Positions 41,602 to 51,495 are shown, numbered from the stretch's first letter. The stretch: DNA of 64,000 bases from Pelobium manganitolerans (GCF_003609575.1 NZ_MBTA01000002.1:124001-188000), one strand, 5' to 3'. Notes: generated by a model from the sequence alone, not told the origin. Program-made: numbers and translations.

Positions 41602-43188
41602 TTAATGGTTATTGAAAATGATATACAGCGCCACCATTACCACACACAGCGCTAACCACAACAGTTTCACTTGCTTATCGGGTTTTGCTTTAGCATCTAT
41701 GCGTAACAGGGTTTGATGGTCGGCCTGGCCGTTTTCATCGGTAAGGCTAATGAAAAAGGCGACTAGCGCAAGCGCCACAAAAATATAGAAAGACAGGAGC
41801 AAGAAATGCGGCCAATTGTAGGTGCCGTTAGGAAAAACCCATAGGTATAAAATGCCGGTGCCCAAACTGATAGCCGTGCCCAAGGTTAACACGATATTTG
41901 CAGCCTTTGTGGTGGTTTTGTTCCACAATACGCCAAACAAAAACACTACGGACATTGGCGGGGCAATAAATCCTAATACCGACTGAAAAACGTCGAACAA
42001 GTTTAGGCCTTTGATGCTATCAATGGCCAAAGTGATAAAGATGGAAAGCAAGGAACCAAATAAAACCACCAAGCGGCCTGTCTTTTTAATTTCGGCTTGT
42101 GTTGCCTGCGGGCGATATTTTTTAACGTAAATATCCATGGTAAACACGGTACTTAACGAGTTGAGCGCCGAGCCGATGGTACTGATTAAAGCCGCAATTA
42201 ATACCACGATAATTAAGCCTCGCAAGCCGATGGGAAACAGTTGCGTAACCATGGTTAAGTAAGCTTCATCGGGGTTTTTAAGGCTTGGGAACAGCACAAA
42301 ACAGATGACTCCGGGCAAAATGAACAAAGGAACATCCAATATTTTAAGCCAGCCGATAAAGTTAGCACCCAACTGACCTTCCTTTAAGCTTTTAGCGCCT
42401 AAAACAGATTGCACCATAGATTGGTCCGTACACCAAAACCACACGCCCATGATGGGATAACCCAGCAAAATTGCTATCCAAGGATAGTTTTTGTCATCTG
42501 CCGGAAGCAGTAAATTCCAGTACGAACCAGGAGTTTGGCTGTAAATGGCATCTAAACCACCGGCGCGATTTACGCCCATCACCACCAAAAGTAAAGACAC
42601 CGCTATCAACAGCAACATTTGGAAAACGTTGGTGTAAGCAATTGCCTTTAAACCACCGGCTGCTGCAAAAAACGCAGATAAAACCACCATCAATATCACC
42701 GAAAGGTACATGGGCATGCCCAAAAGCTGCTTTACCAAAATTCCGCCGGCAAACAAAGTGAGCGAAAGCCAAGAAATTAATACTGTGATAAGGGTATACC
42801 AAGCTAGGATGTTACGGGTAGAGTCGCCAAAGCGTTTGCCCATAAACTCGGGCAAAGTAAGCACCTTGGCCCCTAAGTAGCGTGGCGCAAAAACTACGGC
42901 CAACAACAGTATAAATATAAATGCGTACCAAGCAAAGTTACCGGCCACAATACCGCTGGTGAAACCCACGCTTGCCGACGCAATGAGCATTGACGGCCCC
43001 ACGTTTGTGCCCCACATGTTTAAACCAATGCTGGTCCAGCCCAAAGTGTTGCCCGCCAAAAAGATATTTTCGTCGGTTTTTTTATTTTTAATGAAGGAGA
43101 TATAATAGCCAAACGCTAATAAAATTAACAGATACCCGATAACGATGGCATAATCTAGGGGCTCTAAAAAACTGCTTACCTGTACCAT
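41602..43188 (-). CDS. Sodium:solute symporter (SSS family)
   Basis: 528 aa with about 13-14 transmembrane helices. Family blocks include GYYISFIKNKKTDENIFLAG, AGGLKAIAYTNVFQ and ALISTIGSALNSLSTVFTMDIY (the sodium-symporter signature region). Imports a sugar, uronate or similar solute with Na+. Its place between a rhamnosidase and an oxidoreductase gene suggests that it takes up the released sugar; the substrate is inferred. Confidence 0.9.
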   Translation of the reverse strand: MVQVSSFLEPLDYAIVIGYLLILLAFGYYISFIKNKKTDENIFLAGNTLGWTSIGLNMWGTNVGPSMLIASASVGFTSGIVAGNFAWYAFIFILLLAVVFAPRYLGAKVLTLPEFMGKRFGDSTRNILAWYTLITVLISWLSLTLFAGGILVKQLLGMPMYLSVILMVVLSAFFAAAGGLKAIAYTNVFQMLLLIAVSLLLVVMGVNRAGGLDAIYSQTPGSYWNLLLPADDKNYPWIAILLGYPIMGVWFWCTDQSMVQSVLGAKSLKEGQLGANFIGWLKILDVPLFILPGVICFVLFPSLKNPDEAYLTMVTQLFPIGLRGLIIVVLIAALISTIGSALNSLSTVFTMDIYVKKYRPQATQAEIKKTGRLVVLFGSLLSIFITLAIDSIKGLNLFDVFQSVLGFIAPPMSVVFLFGVLWNKTTTKAANIVLTLGTAISLGTGILYLWVFPNGTYNWPHFLLLSFYIFVALALVAFFISLTDENGQADHQTLLRIDAKAKPDKQVKLLWLALCVVMVALYIIFNNH

Positions 43189-43189
43189 A

Positions 43190-44269
43190 TTAATTGTTTA
43201 AAGACGGAACCTGAAATTCTTGTAAAATGGCATCTACCTTAACGGGAACACCCGTTTTTAACGAGCGGTCCATCGCTTGCAATAAAGCTACAGTGCCAAT
43301 GCCTTCTCGCATATCCGGATAAGCGGTAAAGCCCTGCTCAATGCTATCTACAAAATACTCCAGATAGTTTTGATACTCGCCGCCGTGGTGGCTTTGCCCT
43401 TCAAAACGGAAATAATATTTGATGGTGGCATCGCCCCAATGTACCATACGCTCCTCACCGCTTTTATCTGTAATGGCGTAGCGCAACTCGTGATAATCGG
43501 CTTGGTTGGCACCCAGCGTGCCACGCAAAATACAGCTCATGCCGCTATCGCGTTTGGTAGGTTGCGTTGGCGAGGTGTACACGCCGCTAACACGGGCAAT
43601 ACGTCCGTCTTTCGCTTTAAAAATAAAGTGCATGGTATCCTCATTTTTTAAGCCTGCCACCTGTCCGTTGCTGCTGATCATTCCATAACCCATTACCTCT
43701 TCAATTTCGGGCAGGTACCAACGGATAAAATCTACCGGGTGGCTCAGGCCGCCGTACAACCATTTAAATGATTGTAGCAAAGACCATCCTTTCTCTAAAA
43801 ACCAGCGATGATCTGCATGGTAATGCGACTCTACCGTGATTAAATCGCCAATGAGGCCTTCTTCAAAATCTTTTCTTTGGCGCATGGCGGGCTCAAAAAA
43901 ACGCGAACTTTGACCCACAAAAACCTTTTTACCGCTTTTTTCGGCTATTTCCAACAGCTCTTTGGCGTCGGTTAAATCATCAATAAAAGGTTTTGTGCAC
44001 ACCACGTGCTTGCCGCGCAACAACGCCTGCTTTACATGCTGAGCATGAAGATGATCGGGAGTATAAATAGCGATGATATCAATAGAAGCATCATTCAATA
44101 AATCATCATAGTTGGTGGTATAGTGCGGAAAATCAAACTCTTTTGCCCTTTGTTTGCACAGTTCTTCGTTTCTGTCGCATACTTTCACCAGTTCCAGTTT
44201 TTGGCTTTGTATAGCAGCCGACATGGTACTTCGGCCTTCGCCAAGACCGAGAATTGCAATTTTTAACAT
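43190..44269 (-). CDS. Gfo/Idh/MocA family oxidoreductase
   Basis: 359 aa. A Rossmann start (LKIAILGLGEGRSTMSAA), then IIAIYTPDHLHAQHVKQAL and the catalytic-type lysine in VVCTKPFIDD (consensus EKP). No signal peptide, so cytoplasmic. NAD(P)-dependent oxidation or reduction of a sugar or derivative. Abuts the symporter gene (1 nt) and is likely co-transcribed. Confidence 0.9.
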   Translation of the reverse strand: MLKIAILGLGEGRSTMSAAIQSQKLELVKVCDRNEELCKQRAKEFDFPHYTTNYDDLLNDASIDIIAIYTPDHLHAQHVKQALLRGKHVVCTKPFIDDLTDAKELLEIAEKSGKKVFVGQSSRFFEPAMRQRKDFEEGLIGDLITVESHYHADHRWFLEKGWSLLQSFKWLYGGLSHPVDFIRWYLPEIEEVMGYGMISSNGQVAGLKNEDTMHFIFKAKDGRIARVSGVYTSPTQPTKRDSGMSCILRGTLGANQADYHELRYAITDKSGEERMVHWGDATIKYYFRFEGQSHHGGEYQNYLEYFVDSIEQGFTAYPDMREGIGTVALLQAMDRSLKTGVPVKVDAILQEFQVPSLNN

Positions 44270-44279
44270 TCGTTTAGGT

Positions 44280-46781
44280 TTAATCTAGTTTCTTTAAAAA
44301 CACCCAGCTTTCACCAGGTTTTGTTCCTTCAATTCCGGTTTGATACTGACTCATAATTTTATTCCAATCATCAACTCTCGGATTATTTTCTGTTGTTTTT
44401 GGGTTTAGCTCGTCTAAAGTTTTTCCTTTAGGGATGCTGATGACCAATAGCAACTGCCTACCGTTTTTAAATACCTGTAACTGCTGAAAATCTGCATTGC
44501 AAAATCCTTGGGCTACCTCTGGCCATTTTTCAAACTGCGTACGGTGGTACTCTAAATACTCACTTTGCATTTTCTCATCGTCCACCAAATTTGCTGTCAA
44601 TAGCACATGCTCCCACTCGGGCGCTACCACAGCATCTTTACAGTTGATATTCCGCTGAAAATTATAAACCGAACGGCTATATGTTTTCATTTTAACTGCC
44701 GGAAAAGCCTCTGCTAAATCTTTTTCTAAAGATTGGATACGGTTTAGCTTGCCATACAGCACCAAATGGTTTTTCCACTGATAAAACTGTGGCTCAATTA
44801 CGCCGTTAGCAATAGCAATGGATTTTATTTTTGCTACGTCCAAATCGGCGCCAAGCAGCTCCACAGCGGCAAAATGAGGAACTTCCTGCAAAGGCCAAGT
44901 TCTATCAACAAAACGTTCTTTAACCAGGTATTGAAAAGGTTTTCTGATGCCTGCGTTTGCCTTTACACTGTCGTTTACAAAGGCGCTGTTATTTGTCCAC
45001 ACGTTGCCCGGACCATTGGCATTCTGCAAAAATTTCTCTGCCGGAACCCAGTTGTTTTTTACGGTAAAGTAGGAAGAACCTTCATCGGTATAAAGGTAAA
45101 ACCAATGAAAAGGATCGTGCGCGTAAGGATTTAAATAAATGCTGTCGATATAATTATCTGCAATTAAACTGCCCGGCTGTGCCGATAGCGTATAAATTGC
45201 GGCCACATCATAAAGGTGTTTGCCGTAATGATGAATTTTGTTAGCCAACACTTTATTGTTGCTCATGGCGTTGATGGATTTTGTCCAGCCCCAGCCCAGC
45301 CCAATCCCAGTATAAGAGACATCAGAAATCTCGTTATGGGCTATGGTAATGTTTTTCACAAAACCCGCGCTAATGCCCACCGTGCCCCAATCTTCGTTGG
45401 TGACATCCGTAATTAAATTGTCGGTAATCAGCTCATTTTGACACAGCTCGCGCACATCTTTGGGTTGATATGGCAAGTGAGTTTCAACGGCCTCGTCGGA
45501 AAAAATGCCGATGTTGATGCCGCTTCCGCCGATGTCTTTAAACAAGTTGCCTTTGATGGTGTTATTGTTGGTGCCACGGTGTAAATCTAGCCCGGTTGAT
45601 GAGAGGTGTTGAAAGTTACAGCCCTCAAACGTGATGTTGTTAGTGTAATTTACACTTACCGCGGATTGTGGACGTCCAATCCAAGCCTGATTTTCGAGCC
45701 CTGCTTTATCTGGCGTACCCGGAATTTTCAGCTTGTAGGCATCAAGCAGGTACATGCCAGCTTGCAAAGGCACGTGCCCTTGTTGCGACGGACGTAGCCA
45801 ATTGCTGTATTGGAAAGCCAAACCCTCTATGCGGATATGTTGCACCGGCCCATCGATGGTGCCGGTAATTTGCAGTAAATTCTCCAGCACGGGCGCTACC
45901 ACTTGTGCTTGGTTCATCTGCTCGCCGGCACGCGGATAGTAATAAATTTTTCCTTTTTGCCTGTCTAAATACCATTCGCCAGGTTCGTTAAGCAGGCAAA
46001 GGGCATTATTAAGTTGAAAAGGCGAGTTTCCCGTTTTTTTAGAAATCCATGGCGCAGGCCAAGGGTGCTCGCTTTGGATGCGACTTTCTGGCTGTTCAAA
46101 AAACAGCTTTGCGCTATCGCCTTGTATATCCATTTTTTTGATGCGGAGGTTTGCAATTGCCCACCATTGCTGGATAAACATTTCCATCCCGGGCTCAAAT
46201 TTCACGGATTTATCTTTGAAAGGGATCCAGCAGGTCTGCTCTTTTTTATCCCACGAAAGGATGCGTTCCATTTCGCTTCCTGATGTGCTTTTTGCCCGAA
46301 CAGCTTTTTGCCCGTTTACCCATAATTGGCGATAATTCAAAATTTCTCCGGCCTTTGTGGCTGCGTCGGCAACCCAAACTGTTCCGGGTTTTAGTCCGTT
46401 TATTGCACCCGCTTTTTTCCAGTTTTTGATATTAACACCACCGTTTAAAATAGCTTTCCCCGTATTTTCTGCTTGAACAACGGTTGGGCTTTCGGCTGTT
46501 CCAGAATCTTCTGGCCGGATAAAAACAGCTTCTTCTAAACGGTAATTGCCATCTTTTAAAATGATGTAGATGCCGTTTTTAATGTTTTTATCTTGTAAAC
46601 GGCGGAGCTCGCGTGCTTTGCGCAAAGCCATGTTTAAACTGGCTAAAGGTTGGCTTTGTGTTCCTTCCGCCAAATCCGATCCGGTTGTGGAAACGTAAAT
46701 TTTTGTTGTAACGCCTTCATCAGCTTTTAATGTTTGTAAGCTGATGAAAAACAAAAAACATAAGAGAATTTTTTTTACCAT
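44280..46781 (-). CDS. Secreted right-handed beta-helix protein fused to an L-rhamnose mutarotase-like domain
   Basis: 833 aa from the ATG at 46781, with signal peptide (MVKKILLCFLFFISLQTLKA). Residues about 25-640 are a pectate-lyase-like right-handed beta-helix (KIYVSTTGSDLAEGTQSQPL, then rungs such as NNTIKGNLFKDIGGSGINIG). The last ~170 residues (YSRSVYNFQRNINCKDAV; EYLEYHRTQFEKWPEVAQGF; NPKTTENNPRVDDWNKIM) look like the RhaM/DUF718 rhamnose mutarotase fold. RhaM is normally a separate ~105-aa cytoplasmic enzyme, so the exported fusion is notable. ATGGTAA overlap with the upstream gene. Confidence 0.8.
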   Translation of the reverse strand: MVKKILLCFLFFISLQTLKADEGVTTKIYVSTTGSDLAEGTQSQPLASLNMALRKARELRRLQDKNIKNGIYIILKDGNYRLEEAVFIRPEDSGTAESPTVVQAENTGKAILNGGVNIKNWKKAGAINGLKPGTVWVADAATKAGEILNYRQLWVNGQKAVRAKSTSGSEMERILSWDKKEQTCWIPFKDKSVKFEPGMEMFIQQWWAIANLRIKKMDIQGDSAKLFFEQPESRIQSEHPWPAPWISKKTGNSPFQLNNALCLLNEPGEWYLDRQKGKIYYYPRAGEQMNQAQVVAPVLENLLQITGTIDGPVQHIRIEGLAFQYSNWLRPSQQGHVPLQAGMYLLDAYKLKIPGTPDKAGLENQAWIGRPQSAVSVNYTNNITFEGCNFQHLSSTGLDLHRGTNNNTIKGNLFKDIGGSGINIGIFSDEAVETHLPYQPKDVRELCQNELITDNLITDVTNEDWGTVGISAGFVKNITIAHNEISDVSYTGIGLGWGWTKSINAMSNNKVLANKIHHYGKHLYDVAAIYTLSAQPGSLIADNYIDSIYLNPYAHDPFHWFYLYTDEGSSYFTVKNNWVPAEKFLQNANGPGNVWTNNSAFVNDSVKANAGIRKPFQYLVKERFVDRTWPLQEVPHFAAVELLGADLDVAKIKSIAIANGVIEPQFYQWKNHLVLYGKLNRIQSLEKDLAEAFPAVKMKTYSRSVYNFQRNINCKDAVVAPEWEHVLLTANLVDDEKMQSEYLEYHRTQFEKWPEVAQGFCNADFQQLQVFKNGRQLLLVISIPKGKTLDELNPKTTENNPRVDDWNKIMSQYQTGIEGTKPGESWVFLKKLD

Positions 46782-47866
46782 TTGATTTCTGTCAAACAAT
46801 CATCTAAAAAGTTAAAACCCCAACCTGCACCTTCATGCGGGATAGCAAAACCATCTTTTAACTGCATCGGATTATCAATTAAAGGATCAATCCAGTCAAA
46901 AGACTCTACACCAACACCATTTGGAACAGAGCAAACCAAAGGCACATCATAATCCTTATAATAATGGGGTAAAACCGGAACGTGGTAACTTTGCGCCAGC
47001 GATGCGCTCTCCCGCCACATTTCTACACCTCCAATTCTCAACAAATCGGGTTGCCAAATGTCTATCGCTTTTTTTTGTAATAGCTGTAATAGCGGTAGCG
47101 TATCGTACTCACGCTCGCCCATTGCTAATGAAATTCCGGTAGAGCGTTTCAGCATTTCGTAACCATCAAAATTCTGATGGTTTAGCGGTTCTTCAAACCA
47201 ATAAACGCCTAAGTTTTCTGCTGATTTAGCTAGTTGAATTGCCGAAGGTAAGTCCATTCCCTGATTGGCGTCCATCATAATGTTGATGTCGTTGCCAACC
47301 GCTTCCCTTACTTTTTGCAGTCGTAAGACATCTGTTCTCCAATTTGGGGAACCAACTTTTATTTTAACAGCCTTAAAACCACGGGACGCATAGCCAGTAA
47401 CTTCTTCAATGAGCTCATCAATACTGTAAGAAATCCAGCCACCGCTACCGTAAATGGCACATTTATCACGATAGGTCCCAAAAATTTTATGGATTGGTTG
47501 GTTCAGATATTTTCCCCAAGCATCCCACATGGCAACATTAATTAAAGCTTGTGCCCAACGATTAATACCTTGGTTTCCAAAATATTCGGAAAGATGATCG
47601 AGGTGCTGGTAAAATTTCCCGGTTTCATTTACCTCGAACTTCTTTACTTCGGGAAGTAGGTCTTTTAGCGCTCCTTTAATTGCTTCGGGCGAATATTGAA
47701 ACGACAATAAATAGGACTCACCTACGATACCGTTTTCCAACTGGATTCTTAAAACCAAAAAAGAAATTTCATGAAGCGTGTGCGTAGCATCGGCAATTGG
47801 CTTTTTTAATTTAGCCTTTGCTTTATAAAGCTTGTAATCTTTTATTTTTATAGATGAGCTGTTCAT
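46775..47866 (-). CDS. Enolase-superfamily (mandelate racemase/muconate lactonising) enzyme
   Basis: 363 aa. Key residues of the superfamily: KxK pair in AVKIKVG, metal ligands in MMDANQGMD, WFEEPL and MGEREYD, and a His in LPHYYKD that could be the second base. Likely a sugar-acid dehydratase or epimerase acting on acids from rhamnose, fucose or similar; the exact substrate is unknown. No signal peptide. Overlaps the start of the beta-helix gene. Confidence 0.87.
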   Translation of the reverse strand: MNSSSIKIKDYKLYKAKAKLKKPIADATHTLHEISFLVLRIQLENGIVGESYLLSFQYSPEAIKGALKDLLPEVKKFEVNETGKFYQHLDHLSEYFGNQGINRWAQALINVAMWDAWGKYLNQPIHKIFGTYRDKCAIYGSGGWISYSIDELIEEVTGYASRGFKAVKIKVGSPNWRTDVLRLQKVREAVGNDINIMMDANQGMDLPSAIQLAKSAENLGVYWFEEPLNHQNFDGYEMLKRSTGISLAMGEREYDTLPLLQLLQKKAIDIWQPDLLRIGGVEMWRESASLAQSYHVPVLPHYYKDYDVPLVCSVPNGVGVESFDWIDPLIDNPMQLKDGFAIPHEGAGWGFNFLDDCLTEIKW

Positions 47867-47872
47867 TTGCGA

Positions 47873-48862
47873 TTAATCTTGAAATACCTTTTTCAGATAA
47901 GCCACATTGGCGCTAAAATTTGCCTTTACATTTCGGGGCTGTGTGGCATCTCTTGAGCGTTCTACCACCAGCCAGCCTTTCCATTTCATATCTTGTAAAG
48001 TCTGTTTTACTTGATATAAGTCCAAGCGGGTGTTGTTTTGTAGCCAAACGCCATCCTCGTCTGTGGCGTGGATTTGAACGATGTGTTTTTTTCCTAAAAT
48101 TTTAAGCTCTTTATTTAAATCTCTCCCGTTTTTCAACGGATTGGAGAAATTAAAATAACTTTTTATGTTTTTTGAGCCGATATCTTTTAAGAGTTGTTTT
48201 TCTGCTGTGGCATCTAAGGAAGTTTCTATCCCGATGGTTACACCTGCTTTTTTCGCCATTTTTCCGGCTATTTTTAAGCGTTCAACAATTGCCGGACGTA
48301 GTTCGGGATGTTGAACCAAATCGCCTTTGACGCCTAATGGTAAAAACGCGACTTTAATATTCATTGCTTTTGCAGTTGCCAAACAGTCGGCAATCATTTT
48401 TTGCCAGGTGGGGCGTTCGGCAAAAGACTGTGCGTAAAAACCTGTCATGGCGATGGAACAAAATTCAATGTTCTGTTCTTTTGCTTTGGCGATGTATTCT
48501 TGCCTAGTGGTGTCGTTATTTAGTCTGCTATCAAAGGTTTCCCGGTTTCCTAATCCGCCCATATCAATTTCTAATCCATCGGCACCCAATTCATGCGCTA
48601 ACGGAATTGCGCTCGGCTTTTGGCGTTTAAGGATCATTAAATCAATAACGGCCACTTTGAAATCTTTTTGTTGGGCAAAAGAGGACAGCGGAGCTATTGA
48701 AAGTATTGCAAAGAAACAGGACAATAACTTTTTAGCGAAACTAGAAAAGTTTGCGTTAACGATGGAAGCGGCATCCTTTTTTGTGCGCCCTTCGACCCCG
48801 CCCGGGGTGACAAAAAAGATACAGCGGACAGCGTGTATAAACGCCCAAAACCTATTTCGCAT
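47873..48862 (-). CDS. Exported sugar phosphate isomerase/epimerase-fold (TIM barrel) protein
   Basis: As drawn, 329 aa from an ATG overlapping the upstream stop. The TIM-barrel core (HELGADGLEIDMGGLGNRETF; KIAGKMAKKAGVTIGIETS; IVQIHATDEDGVWL) fits the xylose isomerase-like AP-endonuclease-2 family. A signal-peptide-like stretch (LLSCFFAILSIAPLSSFAQQ) begins only near residue 46. The residues before it are translated from an intergenic-repeat-like sequence, so the real start may be further in at a non-ATG codon. Substrate unknown. Confidence 0.75.
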   Translation of the reverse strand: MRNRFWAFIHAVRCIFFVTPGGVEGRTKKDAASIVNANFSSFAKKLLSCFFAILSIAPLSSFAQQKDFKVAVIDLMILKRQKPSAIPLAHELGADGLEIDMGGLGNRETFDSRLNNDTTRQEYIAKAKEQNIEFCSIAMTGFYAQSFAERPTWQKMIADCLATAKAMNIKVAFLPLGVKGDLVQHPELRPAIVERLKIAGKMAKKAGVTIGIETSLDATAEKQLLKDIGSKNIKSYFNFSNPLKNGRDLNKELKILGKKHIVQIHATDEDGVWLQNNTRLDLYQVKQTLQDMKWKGWLVVERSRDATQPRNVKANFSANVAYLKKVFQD

Positions 48863-50222
48863 TTTCTAAAGATTTAAAATAGTTTTCCAAATTATCGTAG
48901 CCCTTCATGGCGTTTGCAGGCAATTTTTCGCCTTTATCACCAAATACTTTCATGGCATTTTCTTTCTCGATAGTCACCTTTTTTTCATCAACCGCACCTA
49001 TATCCATTTTGAAGTTTCGGGCCACAAAATCGTAAAGTGCTTTGCGCTTGTTCACCCCGAAATCGTGTTTTTCATCGGGTAAATGCACATTTTCTACCTT
49101 ATTTTTTGCGCCGTAGTAGCTGTAAATATTTTGCAGATACGGAAAATCATGCAAAGGTGTATGTGCTGTCCAATCGCCGCCATCAGAAACCAACAATTGC
49201 GGACGTGGAGCGGCAAAAGCGGCCAGTTCTACGTTATCTGTTCCGCCAGCGCATAAGTGGATAGGCAAACCGCTTTCGCAAGGGCAACCGCCATAAAAGT
49301 ATGAGGATATAGCCACCACCGGTGCGCTCAGTTTAATACGGTCGTCAATAGCCGTAACTAAAACCGTGTGACTTCCAGCGCCGGAACCTCCGCTGATACC
49401 CACACGTTCCGGGTCAACATCTTTTCTGGTTAAGAAATAATCCAACAAACGGATGGCATCCAAAGTTTGTACTGCCATTGAGAGACTTTTGCGGTGGTCT
49501 TCGTAATCAAACTGCAGCATGGATTCGCCCCAGGCAAACAAATCGTAGCTGAAAGCCATTGCGCCCATACGGGCTAGTGTGGCGCAACGTATTTGGCAAT
49601 CTTCACGGTAACGTTGCTGGTACCAATGCCCGTCCGGACTTAAAATCAAAGGAATTTTTCCTTTTACTTTAGTCGGGCGATATAAGGACCCGTTGATATA
49701 AACTCCCGGTAAAACCTCTAAGGCCATATTTTGAACGGTGTAACCGTCAAACTGGCGGATGCTGGTAAAAATGGGTTTGCTGTTAGGCCTTGGTGGCATC
49801 GGCGAAAGCTTTAATGCTTCTAATAAACAAGGTTTAATTTCTGCTTTGCGCTGTTCCCAGCTTCCTTTATCGTGATATTTAGAAGCCAGTCTGGCCAGTT
49901 CTGCCCAGCCGTCCTCCGGTTGCCAACGGTAGTATTCGTATTCCTTTAGCTTATAAACGCCCTCTTTCTCTTTGTTCACCTTCATATCCAAAGGCTTAAG
50001 AACATTGTTTAAAGTTTCGTCTACATCTGCGCGGAAACGCCATTGGGCATAATCCACGGTTTTTCCTTCGACCTGTTTGTCGCTGAATTTAATGGTTACG
50101 TGATAACGATCCTGAATTTCTAAAAGCACATCCTTTAATGATTTTGGGTATTTGTCATCTGAATTTTGCGCTTTTACTGTCATCAGCGAAAGCAAAAATA
50201 AAAACGAGAATAAAAGCCTCAT
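48852..50222 (-). CDS. Exported alpha/beta hydrolase (acetyl xylan esterase type) with N-terminal STN-like domain
   Basis: 456 aa from the ATG at 50222, with signal peptide MRLLFSFLFLLSLMTVKAQ. Residues about 25-95 (DVLLEIQDRYHVTIKFSDKQ; LNNVLKPLDMKV) resemble the STN/secretin-TonB short domain. The rest is a carbohydrate-esterase-like alpha/beta hydrolase: VGISGGSGAGSHT (nucleophile Ser), a late Asp (SDGGDW) and DEKHDFGVNKR (His). It probably deacetylates glycans. Its end overlaps the next gene's start. Confidence 0.82.
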   Translation of the reverse strand: MRLLFSFLFLLSLMTVKAQNSDDKYPKSLKDVLLEIQDRYHVTIKFSDKQVEGKTVDYAQWRFRADVDETLNNVLKPLDMKVNKEKEGVYKLKEYEYYRWQPEDGWAELARLASKYHDKGSWEQRKAEIKPCLLEALKLSPMPPRPNSKPIFTSIRQFDGYTVQNMALEVLPGVYINGSLYRPTKVKGKIPLILSPDGHWYQQRYREDCQIRCATLARMGAMAFSYDLFAWGESMLQFDYEDHRKSLSMAVQTLDAIRLLDYFLTRKDVDPERVGISGGSGAGSHTVLVTAIDDRIKLSAPVVAISSYFYGGCPCESGLPIHLCAGGTDNVELAAFAAPRPQLLVSDGGDWTAHTPLHDFPYLQNIYSYYGAKNKVENVHLPDEKHDFGVNKRKALYDFVARNFKMDIGAVDEKKVTIEKENAMKVFGDKGEKLPANAMKGYDNLENYFKSLENAK

Positions 50223-50229
50223 CCTAAAT

Positions 50230-50250
50230 CCTTCTCCGAAGGAGAAGGAC
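50230..50250. repeat. Short palindrome upstream of the esterase gene
   Basis: CCTTCTCC-GAA-GGAGAAGG, a perfect 8-bp inverted repeat in the leader. Dispersed-repeat-like; might also be a regulatory site. Confidence 0.4.
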
Positions 50251-50360
50251 TTGCCTATCGTGGTGTATTTCTTGTGTTTTATCAACATCTTAAAGAATTA
50301 TTTCAATGTAAAAACCATTAACCAACTAATCGCCTAACTAACCATCGAACCAACTGAACC

Positions 50361-51491
50361 CTATTCTTCTGCTGGTACGTTTTCTGGTTTTGGTGCGGTG
50401 TAACCTTTTAATTTTGGCCATTCGCCGTTTTTAATTTTCTTTAATTTAAGTTTTGAAGGATCAACCACCACATGCTTAATTTTCTCACGTCGCCAGGTGT
50501 AAACAAAATGCAACAAACCGTCGCTGGTTTGGATTACAGATGGATACGAATATTGGCTGATCGGTGAATCTTCGAGAATTAAAGCGGCTTTCCAATGGAT
50601 TCCATCTTTTGAAAGCGAAACATTAAGCGGTGTACGCGGGCCTTTAGCCAAATTTCCCGGAGGCAAAACGTGGTTGTAAACCAAAACATGCTTGCCATTT
50701 TTCATGGTTACCGCATCTGTACCGGAGTTGTTGTTGGGCAAATTTGTTTTTTCTAAAGGCGTCCAAGTTTCTCCGTTATCATAAGACCAAGCGGTTGCCA
50801 AAGCCCTGCTTCTACTACGAGCTAAAATCTGTAATTTTCCGTCGCCATGAGTTAAAATACTAGGCTGAATGGCATCAATGGTGTCTTTTCCTTGATCTAA
50901 AGGACCAATTTTTCTCCACGTTTTTCCGAAATCCGGCGTTACTTCAAAATGTATATGCCAGCCATTCCCTTCTGTGCTGCTTGGTGCAAATAAGTTTCCG
51001 TTGCTTAATAAAATAGGTTTGTTTTTTACGGGACCAATTTGATTGTTTGGTAGTTTTTCTGCTGCTGACCATGTTTTTCCGCCATCTTTAGAGCGTTTTA
51101 GCATTCCCCACCATTCTGACGGTTTTGGACCTATTTTGTAAAACAGCATTAAATCGCCACCGGGAATCTGGTACAAAACCGGATTCCAAGTAGGTAAGCG
51201 CTTGTCAGCACTTTGCACACCATCTGCAACAGAAACCGGAGCTGTCCATTTGCCGTTTACCATGCGCGAAACATAAATTTCCACATCCGGATTACGCTCT
51301 CTTGTGCCTCCAAAAAACGCACTTACTAAACCTGTTGGCGTTTCGGCAATTGTTGCCGAATGTACCGACGGAAAATTGGCTTTATCGTAAATAAATTCAT
51401 CGGTAATAATGCCTTTTCGCCAAGGTTTGTCTTGTGCAATGCTGTAACTGCTTAGTAAAAGTAATCCGGCTAATAATACGCTGTTTCTCAT
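50361..51491 (-). CDS. Exported sialidase-fold (BNR/Asp-box) protein
   Basis: 376 aa with signal peptide (MRNSVLLAGLLLLSSYSIAQ). Asp-box repeats SKDGGKTWS, TPDFGKTWR and SYDNGETWT define a six-bladed sialidase-like propeller, and FGGTRERNPDVEIY is a conserved active-site Arg region of the DUF/BNR_2 group. True sialidase activity is not assured; many relatives in plant-glycan loci act on other sugars. Followed closely by the DUF3826 gene on its 5' side (4 nt). Confidence 0.8.
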   Translation of the reverse strand: MRNSVLLAGLLLLSSYSIAQDKPWRKGIITDEFIYDKANFPSVHSATIAETPTGLVSAFFGGTRERNPDVEIYVSRMVNGKWTAPVSVADGVQSADKRLPTWNPVLYQIPGGDLMLFYKIGPKPSEWWGMLKRSKDGGKTWSAAEKLPNNQIGPVKNKPILLSNGNLFAPSSTEGNGWHIHFEVTPDFGKTWRKIGPLDQGKDTIDAIQPSILTHGDGKLQILARSRSRALATAWSYDNGETWTPLEKTNLPNNNSGTDAVTMKNGKHVLVYNHVLPPGNLAKGPRTPLNVSLSKDGIHWKAALILEDSPISQYSYPSVIQTSDGLLHFVYTWRREKIKHVVVDPSKLKLKKIKNGEWPKLKGYTAPKPENVPAEE

Positions 51492-51495
51492 CTGT

